Positions 1 through 7,148 of a stretch of DNA of 22,845 nt are shown here, piece by piece. The stretch is taken from the NCBI GenBank assembly GCA_963819075.1, contig CAWFUP010000007.1, positions 1-22,845 on the forward strand, read 5' to 3'. Every line of letters begins with the position of its first letter. The first letter of the stretch is position 1. Made by a program: the position numbers and the translations under genes. Under the pieces are notes generated by a model, which was given only the letters and a program-made list of their open reading frames with translations, was not told the DNA's origin and did not search any database. Source of the DNA: CAVQBJ01 sp963819075 (GTDB lineage: Bacteria > Actinomycetota > Thermoleophilia > Solirubrobacterales > Solirubrobacteraceae).

Positions 1-1588
1 ACAGCAGCGCCAGGAGCGTCGCCAGCAGCGCCGTCCCGCCCGCGTAGCCGATCTCCACGCGGGTCAGCTGGTCGGGGACGACCGAGATGAGCGTCCAGAT
101 CACGAACAGCGCGGCCACCGAGAGCCAGCACCACGCCGCCGTCCGGGCGAGGCCACGAGCGAGGGCGGCCTGGTGAGCGTGCCCGACACGAGGTGCAGAC
201 CCATGCCGATCCATCACGGCAAGTCCGACCCGGCCGTAGTCGTAGTGCTGCCCGAACACATGGCTCATCACGAACGGCCCGATGGCGAGCAGTCCGAGGG
301 CCACGGCGGCGGTGAAGCCGGCGATGGCCAGCACGGTAAGGCGGATGGCGCGTCCGAACGCCTCCCGGCCCTCCTGCGCCTCGAGTCCCGCCAGGTGCGG
401 GAGCAGGGACGTCTGGATCGCCTGGAAGAGCTGCAGCGGCGCGCGCGCGATGAGCAGGACATTGAAGACGATCCCGGCCAGCGCATGATCGGTTGCCGTC
501 GCGGCCACGGTGATGACCGCCACGTTGAGCAGCGTCTGCTCGGACAGCATGATCCCCGAGACCGAGAAGGCGAAGCTCGTCCCGCCGCGCAGGGAGAGGT
601 CGCCGGGCGCCTCGACGGCCTCCTCGATCCCCTCGGCGGCCGGACCCTGTTGCATCGCCACGTCGGCATCCACGACCATGGGGTGCTCGGGCGACACCGG
701 CTCGGGAACGGGTGCGCGCGTGAGCTCGCGGTTGCGCCGCGCGAACGCCGAAGGCACGACGATGAGGGAGAGGAACGGTGCGGCGGCGATGCCGAGGGCG
801 ACCGCGGTCTGTCCGCTGGCGATGCCGATGGCGACCGCCAGCGCGAAGCACACGCGCGTCACCGCCTCCATGAGCACGAGTCCGCCATACAGGCCGAAGT
901 ACTTGTTGCCGGCCAGCCAACCGCGAGCGAAGTAGCTCGCGGCATAGGCGAGCGTTCCGATCACGAGCACCCAGTACAGCGCCTCGGAGTGGTCGAGGGC
1001 GTGGGCGAGGATCACCCCGTGCAGCGCGAGCGCGCACAGCAGGAACAGCGCCGCGAACGAGAGCTGGATCGTGATCGGGACGCGCAGCGGATGGCGTTCC
1101 TCGCCGCGCGCGATCCGGTCGGCGATCGTCCGCGACAGCAGCTGCTCGATCGGCCGATAGATGACCGAGATGATCACGAACATGACTGACCACAGCAGAT
1201 CGATCCGCTTGGCCTCGACACCCGTCAGGACGTGGCTGGCGATCGAGAAGTAGGCGAACGTGAGCAGGCCGGTGGCCGCGATCCCGATCGACAGGATCCG
1301 CGCGCCGCTGCCGAACGAGCGGGTGGCTCGGGACTGCTCCGGCGACGATCCGGATGCTCGCGTCAGCGTCGAGGGCGAGACGGCCACCGCGCCCGCACGC
1401 GGTCCGGCACCCAGAGACAATCCCGGCCCGGGCGGGCCGGGAGGGGCTCCGCCTCCGGCACCCAGAGACGATCCCGGGCCCAAGGGCCCGGGAGGGGGCC
1501 CGCCTCCGGCGGCCACGTGGCCGCCTCCGGCACCCAGAGACGATCCCGGGCCCAAGGGCCCGGGAGGGGGCCCGCCTCCGGCGGCCAC
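1..1588 (-). CDS. Polysaccharide flippase (MATE/Wzx-like), 3' end outside window
   Basis: Polytopic membrane protein, probably the flippase that moves a lipid-linked glycan across the membrane. Read from the right, the frame starts with a Gly/Pro-rich low-complexity region encoded by the 72-bp repeats. Alternating hydrophobic helices and short basic loops follow (about 1330 down to the window edge), with typical stretches such as RPIEQLLSRTIADR, NVLLIARAPLQLFQ and QTSLLPHLAG. About 529 codons are visible and the C-terminus is missing. I chose GTG 1588 because GGAGG (1600-1596) lies 7 nt before it and it follows the methyltransferase stop by 19 nt. GTG 1516 has the identical signal, and GTG 1387 would skip the repeat altogether. 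Between about 211 and 172 the frame gives a polar run in a membrane helix, while the neighbouring frame gives IGMGLHLVSGTLT, which fits the family; this looks like two compensating indels. It is last of the visible genes in the leftward unit after GT2 and the methyltransferase. The family call is firm, but the exact substrate cannot be told. Confidence 0.8.
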   Translation of the reverse strand, partial: MAAGGGPPPGPLGPGSSLGAGGGHVAAGGGPPPGPLGPGSSLGAGGGAPPGPPGPGLSLGAGPRAGAVAVSPSTLTRASGSSPEQSRATRSFGSGARILSIGIAATGLLTFAYFSIASHVLTGVEAKRIDLLWSVMFVIISVIYRPIEQLLSRTIADRIARGEERHPLRVPITIQLSFAALFLLCALALHGVILAHALDHSEALYWVLVIGTLAYAASYFARGWLAGNKYFGLYGGLVLMEAVTRVCFALAVAIGIASGQTAVALGIAAAPFLSLIVVPSAFARRNRELTRAPVPEPVSPEHPMVVDADVAMQQGPAAEGIEEAVEAPGDLSLRGGTSFAFSVSGIMLSEQTLLNVAVITVAATATDHALAGIVFNVLLIARAPLQLFQAIQTSLLPHLAGLEAQEGREAFGRAIRLTVLAIAGFTAAVALGLLAIGPFVMSHVFGQHYDYGRVGLAVMDRHGSAPRVGHAHQAALARGLARTAAWCWLSVAALFVIWTLISVVPDQLTRVEIGYAGGTALLATLLALL

Positions 1589-1601
1589 GTGGCCGCCTCC
1601 G
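1407..1601. repeat. 72-bp tandem repeat, two perfect copies plus a degenerate partial copy
   Basis: Copies at 1458-1529 and 1530-1601 read as identical; a shorter diverged copy covers about 1407-1457. Each full unit contains two perfect palindromes: CCCGGGCCCAAGGGCCCGGG (9-bp arms, 2-nt loop) and GGCGGCCACGTGGCCGCC. The unit length is 24 codons, so all frames stay in phase. On the minus strand each unit carries GGAGG, 7 nt, then GTG in the flippase frame. The repeat sits between the methyltransferase stop (1608) and the first flippase membrane helix. It could be a coding linker, an mRNA-structured junction, or a copy of a dispersed palindromic element. Confidence 0.9.
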
Positions 1602-1607
1602 GCACCC

Positions 1608-2237
1608 CTAGACCCGGACAAGCAGCATCGTCCACGGGAACGGGGAGCGGACCTCCACGACCGTTCCGTGACGTGAGAGGAGCTGCACGAACGATCGTCG
1701 CGACCAGTGGTTCAGGTGACCCGGCGTGTTGCCGAGATCCGACCAGTAGGCGCCACGCGCCATGTTGAGCATCCGCCACAGCGGCTCGCGAGGAACGGAG
1801 ACGAGTAGGTGGCGCGAGGCGCAGCGGGCCATTTCGGCGAGCGTGTGCTGCGGGTCGGGCACGTGCTCGAGTACCTCGATCGCCGTCGCGAGGTCGAACT
1901 CAGCGTCGGCGAAGGGGAGATTCTCGGCCTTCATGATCTGATACTCGAGGTTGGGTGCCGTGCGCTGCTCCCACTGCGCCTGCAGCTGGGGGTCCTCGAG
2001 GTCGATGCCGACGACCCGCGCGTCGCCGAGCTCGACGGCCCATTGGTGCGTCAGCACGCCCTCCCCGCAGCCGATGTCGAGCAGCGACGTGGGCGCCGCA
2101 CGGCGCATGAGCTCGCCGAGCGAGCGCTCGAAGCCCGCCATCAGGCGGCGGACGACCGGGTTCGTCGAGCCGTACTTGTCGTAGGTGTTGCCGGTGACGA
2201 TCTGCTCGCCGGCGCTGTACGTGACCTCGGGGGTCAT
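1608..2237 (-). CDS. Class I SAM-dependent methyltransferase
   Basis: A 209-residue cytoplasmic methyltransferase with a Rossmann fold. Motif I is LLDIGCGEG at residues 52-60. The acidic residue that would bind the SAM ribose is in GIDLED (about D79). The post-motif stretch EVLEHVPDP lies at about 121-129, and SVPREPLW follows strand 5. This is the Methyltransf_11/UbiE-like pattern. The substrate is unknown; its place between a GT2 and a flippase suggests that it methylates a glycan or its lipid carrier. The start is decided by the ribosome binding site: GGAGG (2249-2245 on the minus strand) is 7 nt before ATG 2237 but only 1 nt before the in-frame ATG 2243. The frame stays open much further upstream, but that part is low-complexity and overlaps the GT2 C-terminus. 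Confidence 0.85.
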   Translation of the reverse strand: MTPEVTYSAGEQIVTGNTYDKYGSTNPVVRRLMAGFERSLGELMRRAAPTSLLDIGCGEGVLTHQWAVELGDARVVGIDLEDPQLQAQWEQRTAPNLEYQIMKAENLPFADAEFDLATAIEVLEHVPDPQHTLAEMARCASRHLLVSVPREPLWRMLNMARGAYWSDLGNTPGHLNHWSRRSFVQLLSRHGTVVEVRSPFPWTMLLVRV

Positions 2238-2244
2238 GCCCATG

Positions 2245-2249
2245 CCTCC
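2245..2249 (-). promoter_or_regulatory. Ribosome binding site of the methyltransferase
   Basis: GGAGG on the minus strand with 7-nt spacing to ATG 2237. It rules out the nearby in-frame ATG at 2243, which would leave only 1 nt. Confidence 0.6.
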
Positions 2250-2313
2250 ATCCGGCCGGCCTTCCTGAGACGGCTGCTCGCCATCCCGGCTCGCTTGACC
2301 GCTGCTGCGCAGC

Positions 2314-3447
2314 TCATACGCCGACTGTGCGTCCGCGCTCGCCGCTCGGTTCGGGGGGATCACCCTCCGATGCGACGCTCGCGTCGCCTGCCGGGGGCGT
2401 GGCGGCGGCCTCACCGAGCGGCTGCTCCTTCTCGCCGGCGGCCGGTGCCACGGCCGCCCCACGCGCGGCGCCCGTCGCGCCTCGCTCGTAATGCGACGGC
2501 GGGATGCCGAGCTGCAGCTCGATGCGGCGGACGCGCTCGAACGTCTTCTGGGTCATCACCCGCTGGGCCGCGAGCAGGTCGCCAATGACGCCCAGCGCGG
2601 CGAGGAGCATCGCCGCGTTGAAGAGCACCGCGCCAAGGATGAGCGACTGGACGTGCCCGCTGCCGCTGCCTTCGATGTAGGCCACGAGGAAGCGGATCCA
2701 GACGGCGATCGCGGCCAGGCCGAGCAGCGCGGCCGCGCCCCAGAACACGCGCAGCGGCTCGTACTGGGCATAGATGCGGAAGATCGAGACCGCGTTGCGG
2801 CGGACGTAGGCCCACATCGACGGGAACAGGCGCGACTCGCGCGTGGCCGGGTTCGTCCGGATCGCGACGTGGTCGGTGGCCACGAGCAGCTTGCCGGCCT
2901 GGATGATCGTCTCGAGCGTGTAGGTGAACTTGTTGACGACGAGCATCTGGATCGCCGCCTCGCGGTTGTAGGCGCGAAACCCGGAGGTCGTGTCGGGGAC
3001 GTCGGTGGACGATGCCGCGCGCACAACCGAGGAGCCGAGACGCTGGAGCACCTTCTTCAGCGGCGAGAAGTGCTCGATCGAATGCACCTCGCGGTCGCCG
3101 ACGACCATGTCGGCGCGGCCCTCCAGGATCGGCTGCACGAGCTTGGCGATGTCGTCGCCGTAGTACTGGTTGTCGGCGTCGGTGTTGACGATGACGTCGG
3201 CGTGCAGCTTCAGGCAGGCGTCGAGACCGGCCTGGAAGCCTGCGGAGAGCCCCTTGTTGTTGGTCAGGCGGACGATGTGGTCGACCCCGTGGCGTTTGGC
3301 CACCTCAACCGTGTCGTCGGTCGAGCCGTCGTCGACGATCAGCCACTCGACGGTGTCGAATCCGGGCAGCTCGCGGGGGAGGTCGGCGAGCGTCGCAGGC
3401 AGCTGCTGCGCCTCGTTCCAGCAGGGAATCTGGATGATGAGCTTCAT
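2314..3447 (-). CDS. Family 2 glycosyltransferase (polyprenyl-phosphate sugar transferase type)
   Basis: A 377-residue GT-A enzyme that probably transfers a sugar from a nucleotide donor to polyprenyl phosphate at the inner membrane face. The protein opens IIQIPCWNEAQQLP and has the nucleotide-binding VDDGSTDDT at 38-46. The metal-binding DAD is at 90-92 in NTDADNQY, and DTTSGFRAYNR is at about 152-162. Two C-terminal membrane helices (about 235-256 and 268-292) resemble DPM1/GtrB-like enzymes. A charged, Ala/Pro-rich tail of about 60 residues follows. ATG 3447 was chosen because homology begins exactly there; upstream in-frame codons (to 3642) are low-complexity and would overlap the divergent gene. 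It is the first gene of the leftward unit, 76 nt before the methyltransferase. No strong Shine-Dalgarno is visible. Confidence 0.88.
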   Translation of the reverse strand: MKLIIQIPCWNEAQQLPATLADLPRELPGFDTVEWLIVDDGSTDDTVEVAKRHGVDHIVRLTNNKGLSAGFQAGLDACLKLHADVIVNTDADNQYYGDDIAKLVQPILEGRADMVVGDREVHSIEHFSPLKKVLQRLGSSVVRAASSTDVPDTTSGFRAYNREAAIQMLVVNKFTYTLETIIQAGKLLVATDHVAIRTNPATRESRLFPSMWAYVRRNAVSIFRIYAQYEPLRVFWGAAALLGLAAIAVWIRFLVAYIEGSGSGHVQSLILGAVLFNAAMLLAALGVIGDLLAAQRVMTQKTFERVRRIELQLGIPPSHYERGATGAARGAAVAPAAGEKEQPLGEAAATPPAGDASVASEGDPPEPSGERGRTVGV

Positions 3448-3515
3448 GGCAACGGAGTGGGAGCCTGGAGGGCCCAAACGGACGCCCGCCGGCACGACTC
3501 CGCCAGGGCGTGGCG

Positions 3516-3521
3516 TAAACT
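3516..3521 (+). promoter_or_regulatory. Possible -10 box in the divergent intergenic region
   Basis: The 154-bp gap 3448-3601 separates the leftward GT2 unit from the rightward GT-C unit and must hold promoters for both. TAAACT fits the actinobacterial TAnnnT -10 pattern and would give a leader of about 70 nt for the gene at 3602. No convincing -35 was found, and no clear box for the minus-strand unit. Confidence 0.25.
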
Positions 3522-3601
3522 GGCCACCCAGTATCCCAGAGGAACCGGCTCGACGCCAAGCGCGGCGAGCCGCGGCCCAAGCGCTCGGCAGCTGGAGCTC
3601 G

Positions 3602-5125
3602 ATGGAAGTCGCGACGCTCACCCGGCCTCGGTCGGGCCCCATCTGGCTGGCGCGCCTGCGGGCCGTGCCCGCTCACACCTGGGCGAAGATCGGGTTTGCC
3701 GCCGTCTGCGCCGGCGCGCTGATCGGGTTCTTCCTGTTCCCGACCTACCCAACCTACGACTCCTACTACGCCCTCATCTGGGGGCGCGACGTGCTCCACC
3801 TGCATCTCCCGGTATTCCACGTCTACCGGGCGCCGACCGAGCATCCGCTGGCGATCGCCTTCGGCGCGGTCGTGTCGATCTTCGGCCACTACGCCGACCG
3901 GCTCATGATCCTCGGGGCGATCGGCTGCTTCGTCGCGCTCGTGGCTGGTCTCTATCGCCTCGGGCGGCTGACGTTCGGTCCGGTCGTCGGGGCGATCGCC
4001 GCCGCACTGCTGCTCTCGCGGGTGCACTTCGCCTATCTCGCCGCGCAGGGGTATCTCGATTTCGCCTACATGGCGCTCGTCGTATGGGCCGGTGCCCTGG
4101 AGGTCGCGCGACCGCGCCGCGGCTCGCTCGTGTTCGCGCTGCTCGCCCTCGCCGGCCTGCTGCGACCGGAGGCGTGGCTGTTGTCGGCGGTCTACTTCGT
4201 GTGGTGCGCGATGCCGGCGCCGACCGCCTGGCGAGATCGCGCTCGCGATCTCGCCCTCACCGTCGCCGGACCGGTGCTGTGGGGGCTCACCGACACGATC
4301 GTCACCGGGCACCCGACGTACTCGCTGCACTCGACCACCGGTCTCGCCGATGCCCTTGGGCGCACACAGGGCGCCGCGAACCTGCCCGCCTCGACCTGGC
4401 AGTTCGCCGTGCAGCTCGACCAGCTGCCGCTCGTCGTCGCCGGCCTGCTCGGCGTCGTCATCGCGATCGTGCTCGTGCCGCGTCGCGTGCGCGTTCCGCT
4501 CGTGCTCATGCTGAGCGGCGTCGTGGCGTTCGCCGGGATCGGCCTGAGCGGCGCGTCGGTGATCAACCGGTACCTGCTGACGCCGTCGGTCGTGCTGATG
4601 CTGTTCGGCGCGGTGACCATCGGCGGCTGGTCGCTGCTCGAGCGCGGCCACTGGCTTCGTCGCGTGTGGATCGTCGCGGCCGCGCTCGGGGCGATCTACG
4701 GCCTCGCCGTCGCCGCGAGCTCGCTCAACTTCTCCAACGTGCGCTTCGAGCTCGCCTTTCGCAACGACACGCACGACGCGCTCAGCGCGGTGCTGCGCAA
4801 CCCGACGGTGCGAGCTGACCTGCGGCGCTGCGGGCCACTGTCGCTGCCCAATCACAAGCTCGCCCCGGACGCTCGCTGGATCCTCGACGCCGGCCCGTCG
4901 GCGGTCATCGCCCGCAGCGAAGCACGCTCCGACGCCGTCGCCGGCGTGTCGACCCTGCACGACGTCGTCGAACGCGGGGGCGTCGCAATCTATCCGACGG
5001 GCAGCGCCGTCTTCACGCAGGCGATCGTCGACGTCGACGACAATCCACTCGATCAGGTGCCGCTCCCGGGCTATCGATATCTACTGACCAGCAAGTACTA
5101 CGCGGTGTATGTCCGCTGCCCGTAG
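3602..5125 (+). CDS. GT-C-type polytopic membrane glycosyltransferase, putative
   Basis: A 507-residue integral membrane protein with about ten hydrophobic helices. After the first helix, an extracytoplasmic loop contains YPTYDSYYALIWGRD (D53) and YRAPTEHPL (E80, H81). Acidic residues in this first loop are typical of GT-C enzymes, which use polyprenyl-phosphate-linked sugars. The last ~150 residues form a soluble, probably external domain. Start: ATG 3602 with GGAG five nt upstream (3593-3596); no ATG lies nearer upstream in frame, and the frame before it is antisense to GT2. Its stop overlaps the next gene by 17 nt, so the two are probably co-translated. I recognise the architecture rather than a named family; acceptor and sugar are unknown. 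It contains a perfect 12-bp inverted repeat at 4230-4255. Confidence 0.75.
   Translation: MEVATLTRPRSGPIWLARLRAVPAHTWAKIGFAAVCAGALIGFFLFPTYPTYDSYYALIWGRDVLHLHLPVFHVYRAPTEHPLAIAFGAVVSIFGHYADRLMILGAIGCFVALVAGLYRLGRLTFGPVVGAIAAALLLSRVHFAYLAAQGYLDFAYMALVVWAGALEVARPRRGSLVFALLALAGLLRPEAWLLSAVYFVWCAMPAPTAWRDRARDLALTVAGPVLWGLTDTIVTGHPTYSLHSTTGLADALGRTQGAANLPASTWQFAVQLDQLPLVVAGLLGVVIAIVLVPRRVRVPLVLMLSGVVAFAGIGLSGASVINRYLLTPSVVLMLFGAVTIGGWSLLERGHWLRRVWIVAAALGAIYGLAVAASSLNFSNVRFELAFRNDTHDALSAVLRNPTVRADLRRCGPLSLPNHKLAPDARWILDAGPSAVIARSEARSDAVAGVSTLHDVVERGGVAIYPTGSAVFTQAIVDVDDNPLDQVPLPGYRYLLTSKYYAVYVRCP
4230..4255. repeat. Perfect 12-bp inverted repeat with 2-nt loop inside a coding region
   Basis: Arms GGCGAGATCGCG (4230-4241) and CGCGATCTCGCC (4244-4255) flank CT. 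The coding product is only a cytoplasmic loop (roughly WRDRARDLALT) between membrane helices of the GT-C protein, so the symmetry is not obviously required by the protein. It may be chance in Arg/Asp-rich GC-rich codons, or an mRNA hairpin. Confidence 0.6.
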
Positions 5126-7148
5126 TCATCTGTGGCGAATCGGCCCGCGCGTGCGCTCTCCTCCGGCGGACTCGGTCGTCGACACCCCGACGCCCGCGCC
5201 CGCGCCCCCGCCCGAACCCGTACCGGCCGCGGATCCTGCGCCGACGGCGCCGGGCGACCCCCCGCGGCCCTCGCCCGCCCCTCACCGCTGGCGCTATCGC
5301 GGGCTGCTCGCGCTCGTGCTCATCGGCGCGCTCGGCCTGCGCCTGTGGGGCATCAAGCAGGGCTTGCCGTTCGCCTACAACACCGACGAGAACAGCCACT
5401 TCGTCCCGTACGCGATCGGCATGTTCGTGTACGGCTTCCGGCCCGGCTCGCTCCTGTCGCCGTACTTCGTCAACCCTCCGGGGCTGACGTACATCCTGCA
5501 TTTCGTGTTCGCACTCTGGTTCGGCGGACGCGCGGCGGTGTCGCACCGGTTCGCCGTCGATCCCACGAGCGTGTTCGTCGTGGCCCGCGTCACCGTGGCG
5601 CTGCTCGGGACGCTGTCGGTGTGGCTGCTGTACCTCGCCGGCGCGCGGTTGTTCGATCGCCGGGTCGGCCTGCTTGCCGCCGCGCTCATGGGCGTCGCGT
5701 TCCTGCCGGTGTTCTACGCGCACCAGGCGCTCAACGACGCGATGACGCCGACGTTCGTCGCGCTCGCGCTGTGGGGCGTCGGCGGGGTGTTGCGCGACGG
5801 GCGCTGGCGCCACTACGTCGTCGCAGGGATCGGGCTCGGACTGGCCTGCGCGGTCAAGTACACCGGCGGCATCGTGATCGTGCCGATCGTGTGCGCGGCC
5901 GCGGTGCAGATCCGTCCGGGACCACAGGGTCGGCGCGCCGTGGCCGGGCTGTGCCTCGCGGGCGTCGCGGCGCTCGCGTCCTTCCTGATCGCCAACCCGT
6001 ACTCGCTGCTCGATTACAGCGCGTTCAAGTACGGGATCGTGCACCAGTCCACCGTCAGCGACGAGGCCGGCGGTAAGCTCGGCGCGCCGACGAGCGGGGG
6101 TGTCGCCTACTACCTGTGGTCGCTCGGCTGGGGCCTCGGCTGGGTACCGTCGCTCGCCGCGGCGGGCGGCGCGATCGCCCTCTGGTGGGACCGTCCGCGG
6201 CGGCGCCTCATCCTCGTGCTCGCCCTCGCGCCGTTGCTGTTCCTCGCCTTCATGGGACTGCAGGGGCGCTACTTCGGGCGCTGGCTGCTGCCGATCTTCC
6301 CGATGCTGTGCCTGCTCGCCGCGTACTTCGGGGTACGCCTCGCCACGCTGGCCTCGCGCCGGCGCCCGCTGCTGCGCCCGACGTTCATCGCGATCGCCAC
6401 CGTCGCGCTCATCGGGCAGGGCCTCGTGTACAGCATCCACTCCGGCCTCATCCTGTCGCGCGGCGACACGCGCAACGAGGCGCGGGCCTGGATGGTCGCC
6501 CACATCCCCGTCGGCACGCACATCGTGCTCGAGCCGATCGTCCCCGACGCGTGGGTCACCGACCCCGGCCATCCGCTGACGGCAACGACGACCGGTGCGC
6601 GCTGGTTCAAGTACGCCTCGCTGCGCTCGGTGATCGACTCCAGCGGCGCCATCGACCTCGCCAACAGCCACCCGGTCAACATCGAGGACTACGAGCGCAC
6701 GCTCAGCCCGGCGCTGATCCCCTATTACGAGCAGCAGGGCTACTGCTGGGTGGTGACCGGGACCGATCAGGCGGGCCGGTCGGCGGCCGATCCGGGTGCG
6801 GTGCCGAACGCGGTGGCCTACTACGCGGCGCTCGCGCGCCAGGGCCGGGTGGCCTTCCAGGCGTCGCCCTACTATGCCGGCGCATCGCCGGTCGCGTTCA
6901 ACTTCGACTGGACGTTCGACTACTACAACCTCGCCTATGCGCGACCGGGCCCGCTCGTCACGATCTACCGGCTCGACGGCGGGCGCTGTGCCCCGGCCGC
7001 GGGCGGTGCGTCGGCGGCCAGCGGCACGACGGCGGCGACGGGCCTCGGCGCCACGCGGGCTGCGCTCGGGGCGTCCGCGGCTATCCTCAGCACACGCCAT
7101 GGCCGCCAGCACCGTCACCGATCGCGAGCATCTCGAGCGGGCCATTGA
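5109..7148 (+). CDS. Glycosyltransferase family 39 (PMT/ArnT-like) membrane protein
   Basis: A 679-residue polytopic membrane enzyme expected to transfer a sugar from a polyprenyl-phosphate donor. A Pro/Ala-rich cytoplasmic tail (about 20-60) precedes the first helix (65-80). The first external loop has the acidic pair D93-E94 in YNTDENSHF, the typical catalytic position of PMT/ArnT proteins, followed by YFVNPPGLTYILH. About eleven membrane helices and a soluble C-terminal domain with GYCWVVTGTD follow. ATG 5109 lies inside the previous gene (17-nt overlap); GTG 5151 is an alternative. Neither has a strong ribosome binding site, which fits translational coupling. The last 50 nt overlap ribD in another frame; the final ~25 residues there (Arg/His-rich) look like read-through tail rather than domain. 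Confidence 0.85.
   Translation: MSAARSHLWRIGPRVRSPPADSVVDTPTPAPAPPPEPVPAADPAPTAPGDPPRPSPAPHRWRYRGLLALVLIGALGLRLWGIKQGLPFAYNTDENSHFVPYAIGMFVYGFRPGSLLSPYFVNPPGLTYILHFVFALWFGGRAAVSHRFAVDPTSVFVVARVTVALLGTLSVWLLYLAGARLFDRRVGLLAAALMGVAFLPVFYAHQALNDAMTPTFVALALWGVGGVLRDGRWRHYVVAGIGLGLACAVKYTGGIVIVPIVCAAAVQIRPGPQGRRAVAGLCLAGVAALASFLIANPYSLLDYSAFKYGIVHQSTVSDEAGGKLGAPTSGGVAYYLWSLGWGLGWVPSLAAAGGAIALWWDRPRRRLILVLALAPLLFLAFMGLQGRYFGRWLLPIFPMLCLLAAYFGVRLATLASRRRPLLRPTFIAIATVALIGQGLVYSIHSGLILSRGDTRNEARAWMVAHIPVGTHIVLEPIVPDAWVTDPGHPLTATTTGARWFKYASLRSVIDSSGAIDLANSHPVNIEDYERTLSPALIPYYEQQGYCWVVTGTDQAGRSAADPGAVPNAVAYYAALARQGRVAFQASPYYAGASPVAFNFDWTFDYYNLAYARPGPLVTIYRLDGGRCAPAAGGASAASGTTAATGLGATRAALGASAAILSTRHGRQHRHRSRASRAGH
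7082..7087 (+). promoter_or_regulatory. Possible -10 box for the riboflavin operon
   Basis: TATCCT lies 11 nt before the ribD ATG and would start transcription a few nt before it. It is inside the 3' end of the preceding GT39 gene. No -35 element and no FMN riboswitch are visible upstream. Confidence 0.35.

Noticed and set aside
1407..1601. CRISPR array
   Set aside because: The units are contiguous, identical over 72 bp and have no spacers; no cas genes.
1232..1779. Repeat-bearing open frames on both strands (Pro/Gly-rich peptides)
   Set aside because: They exist because the 72-bp unit is a multiple of three and very GC-rich; only the minus frame joined to the flippase has a ribosome binding site and a following domain.
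2491..4818. Open frame of 775 codons on the plus strand
   Set aside because: Overlaps GT2 antisense and the GT-C gene in another frame; both of those have clear motifs and this one has none.
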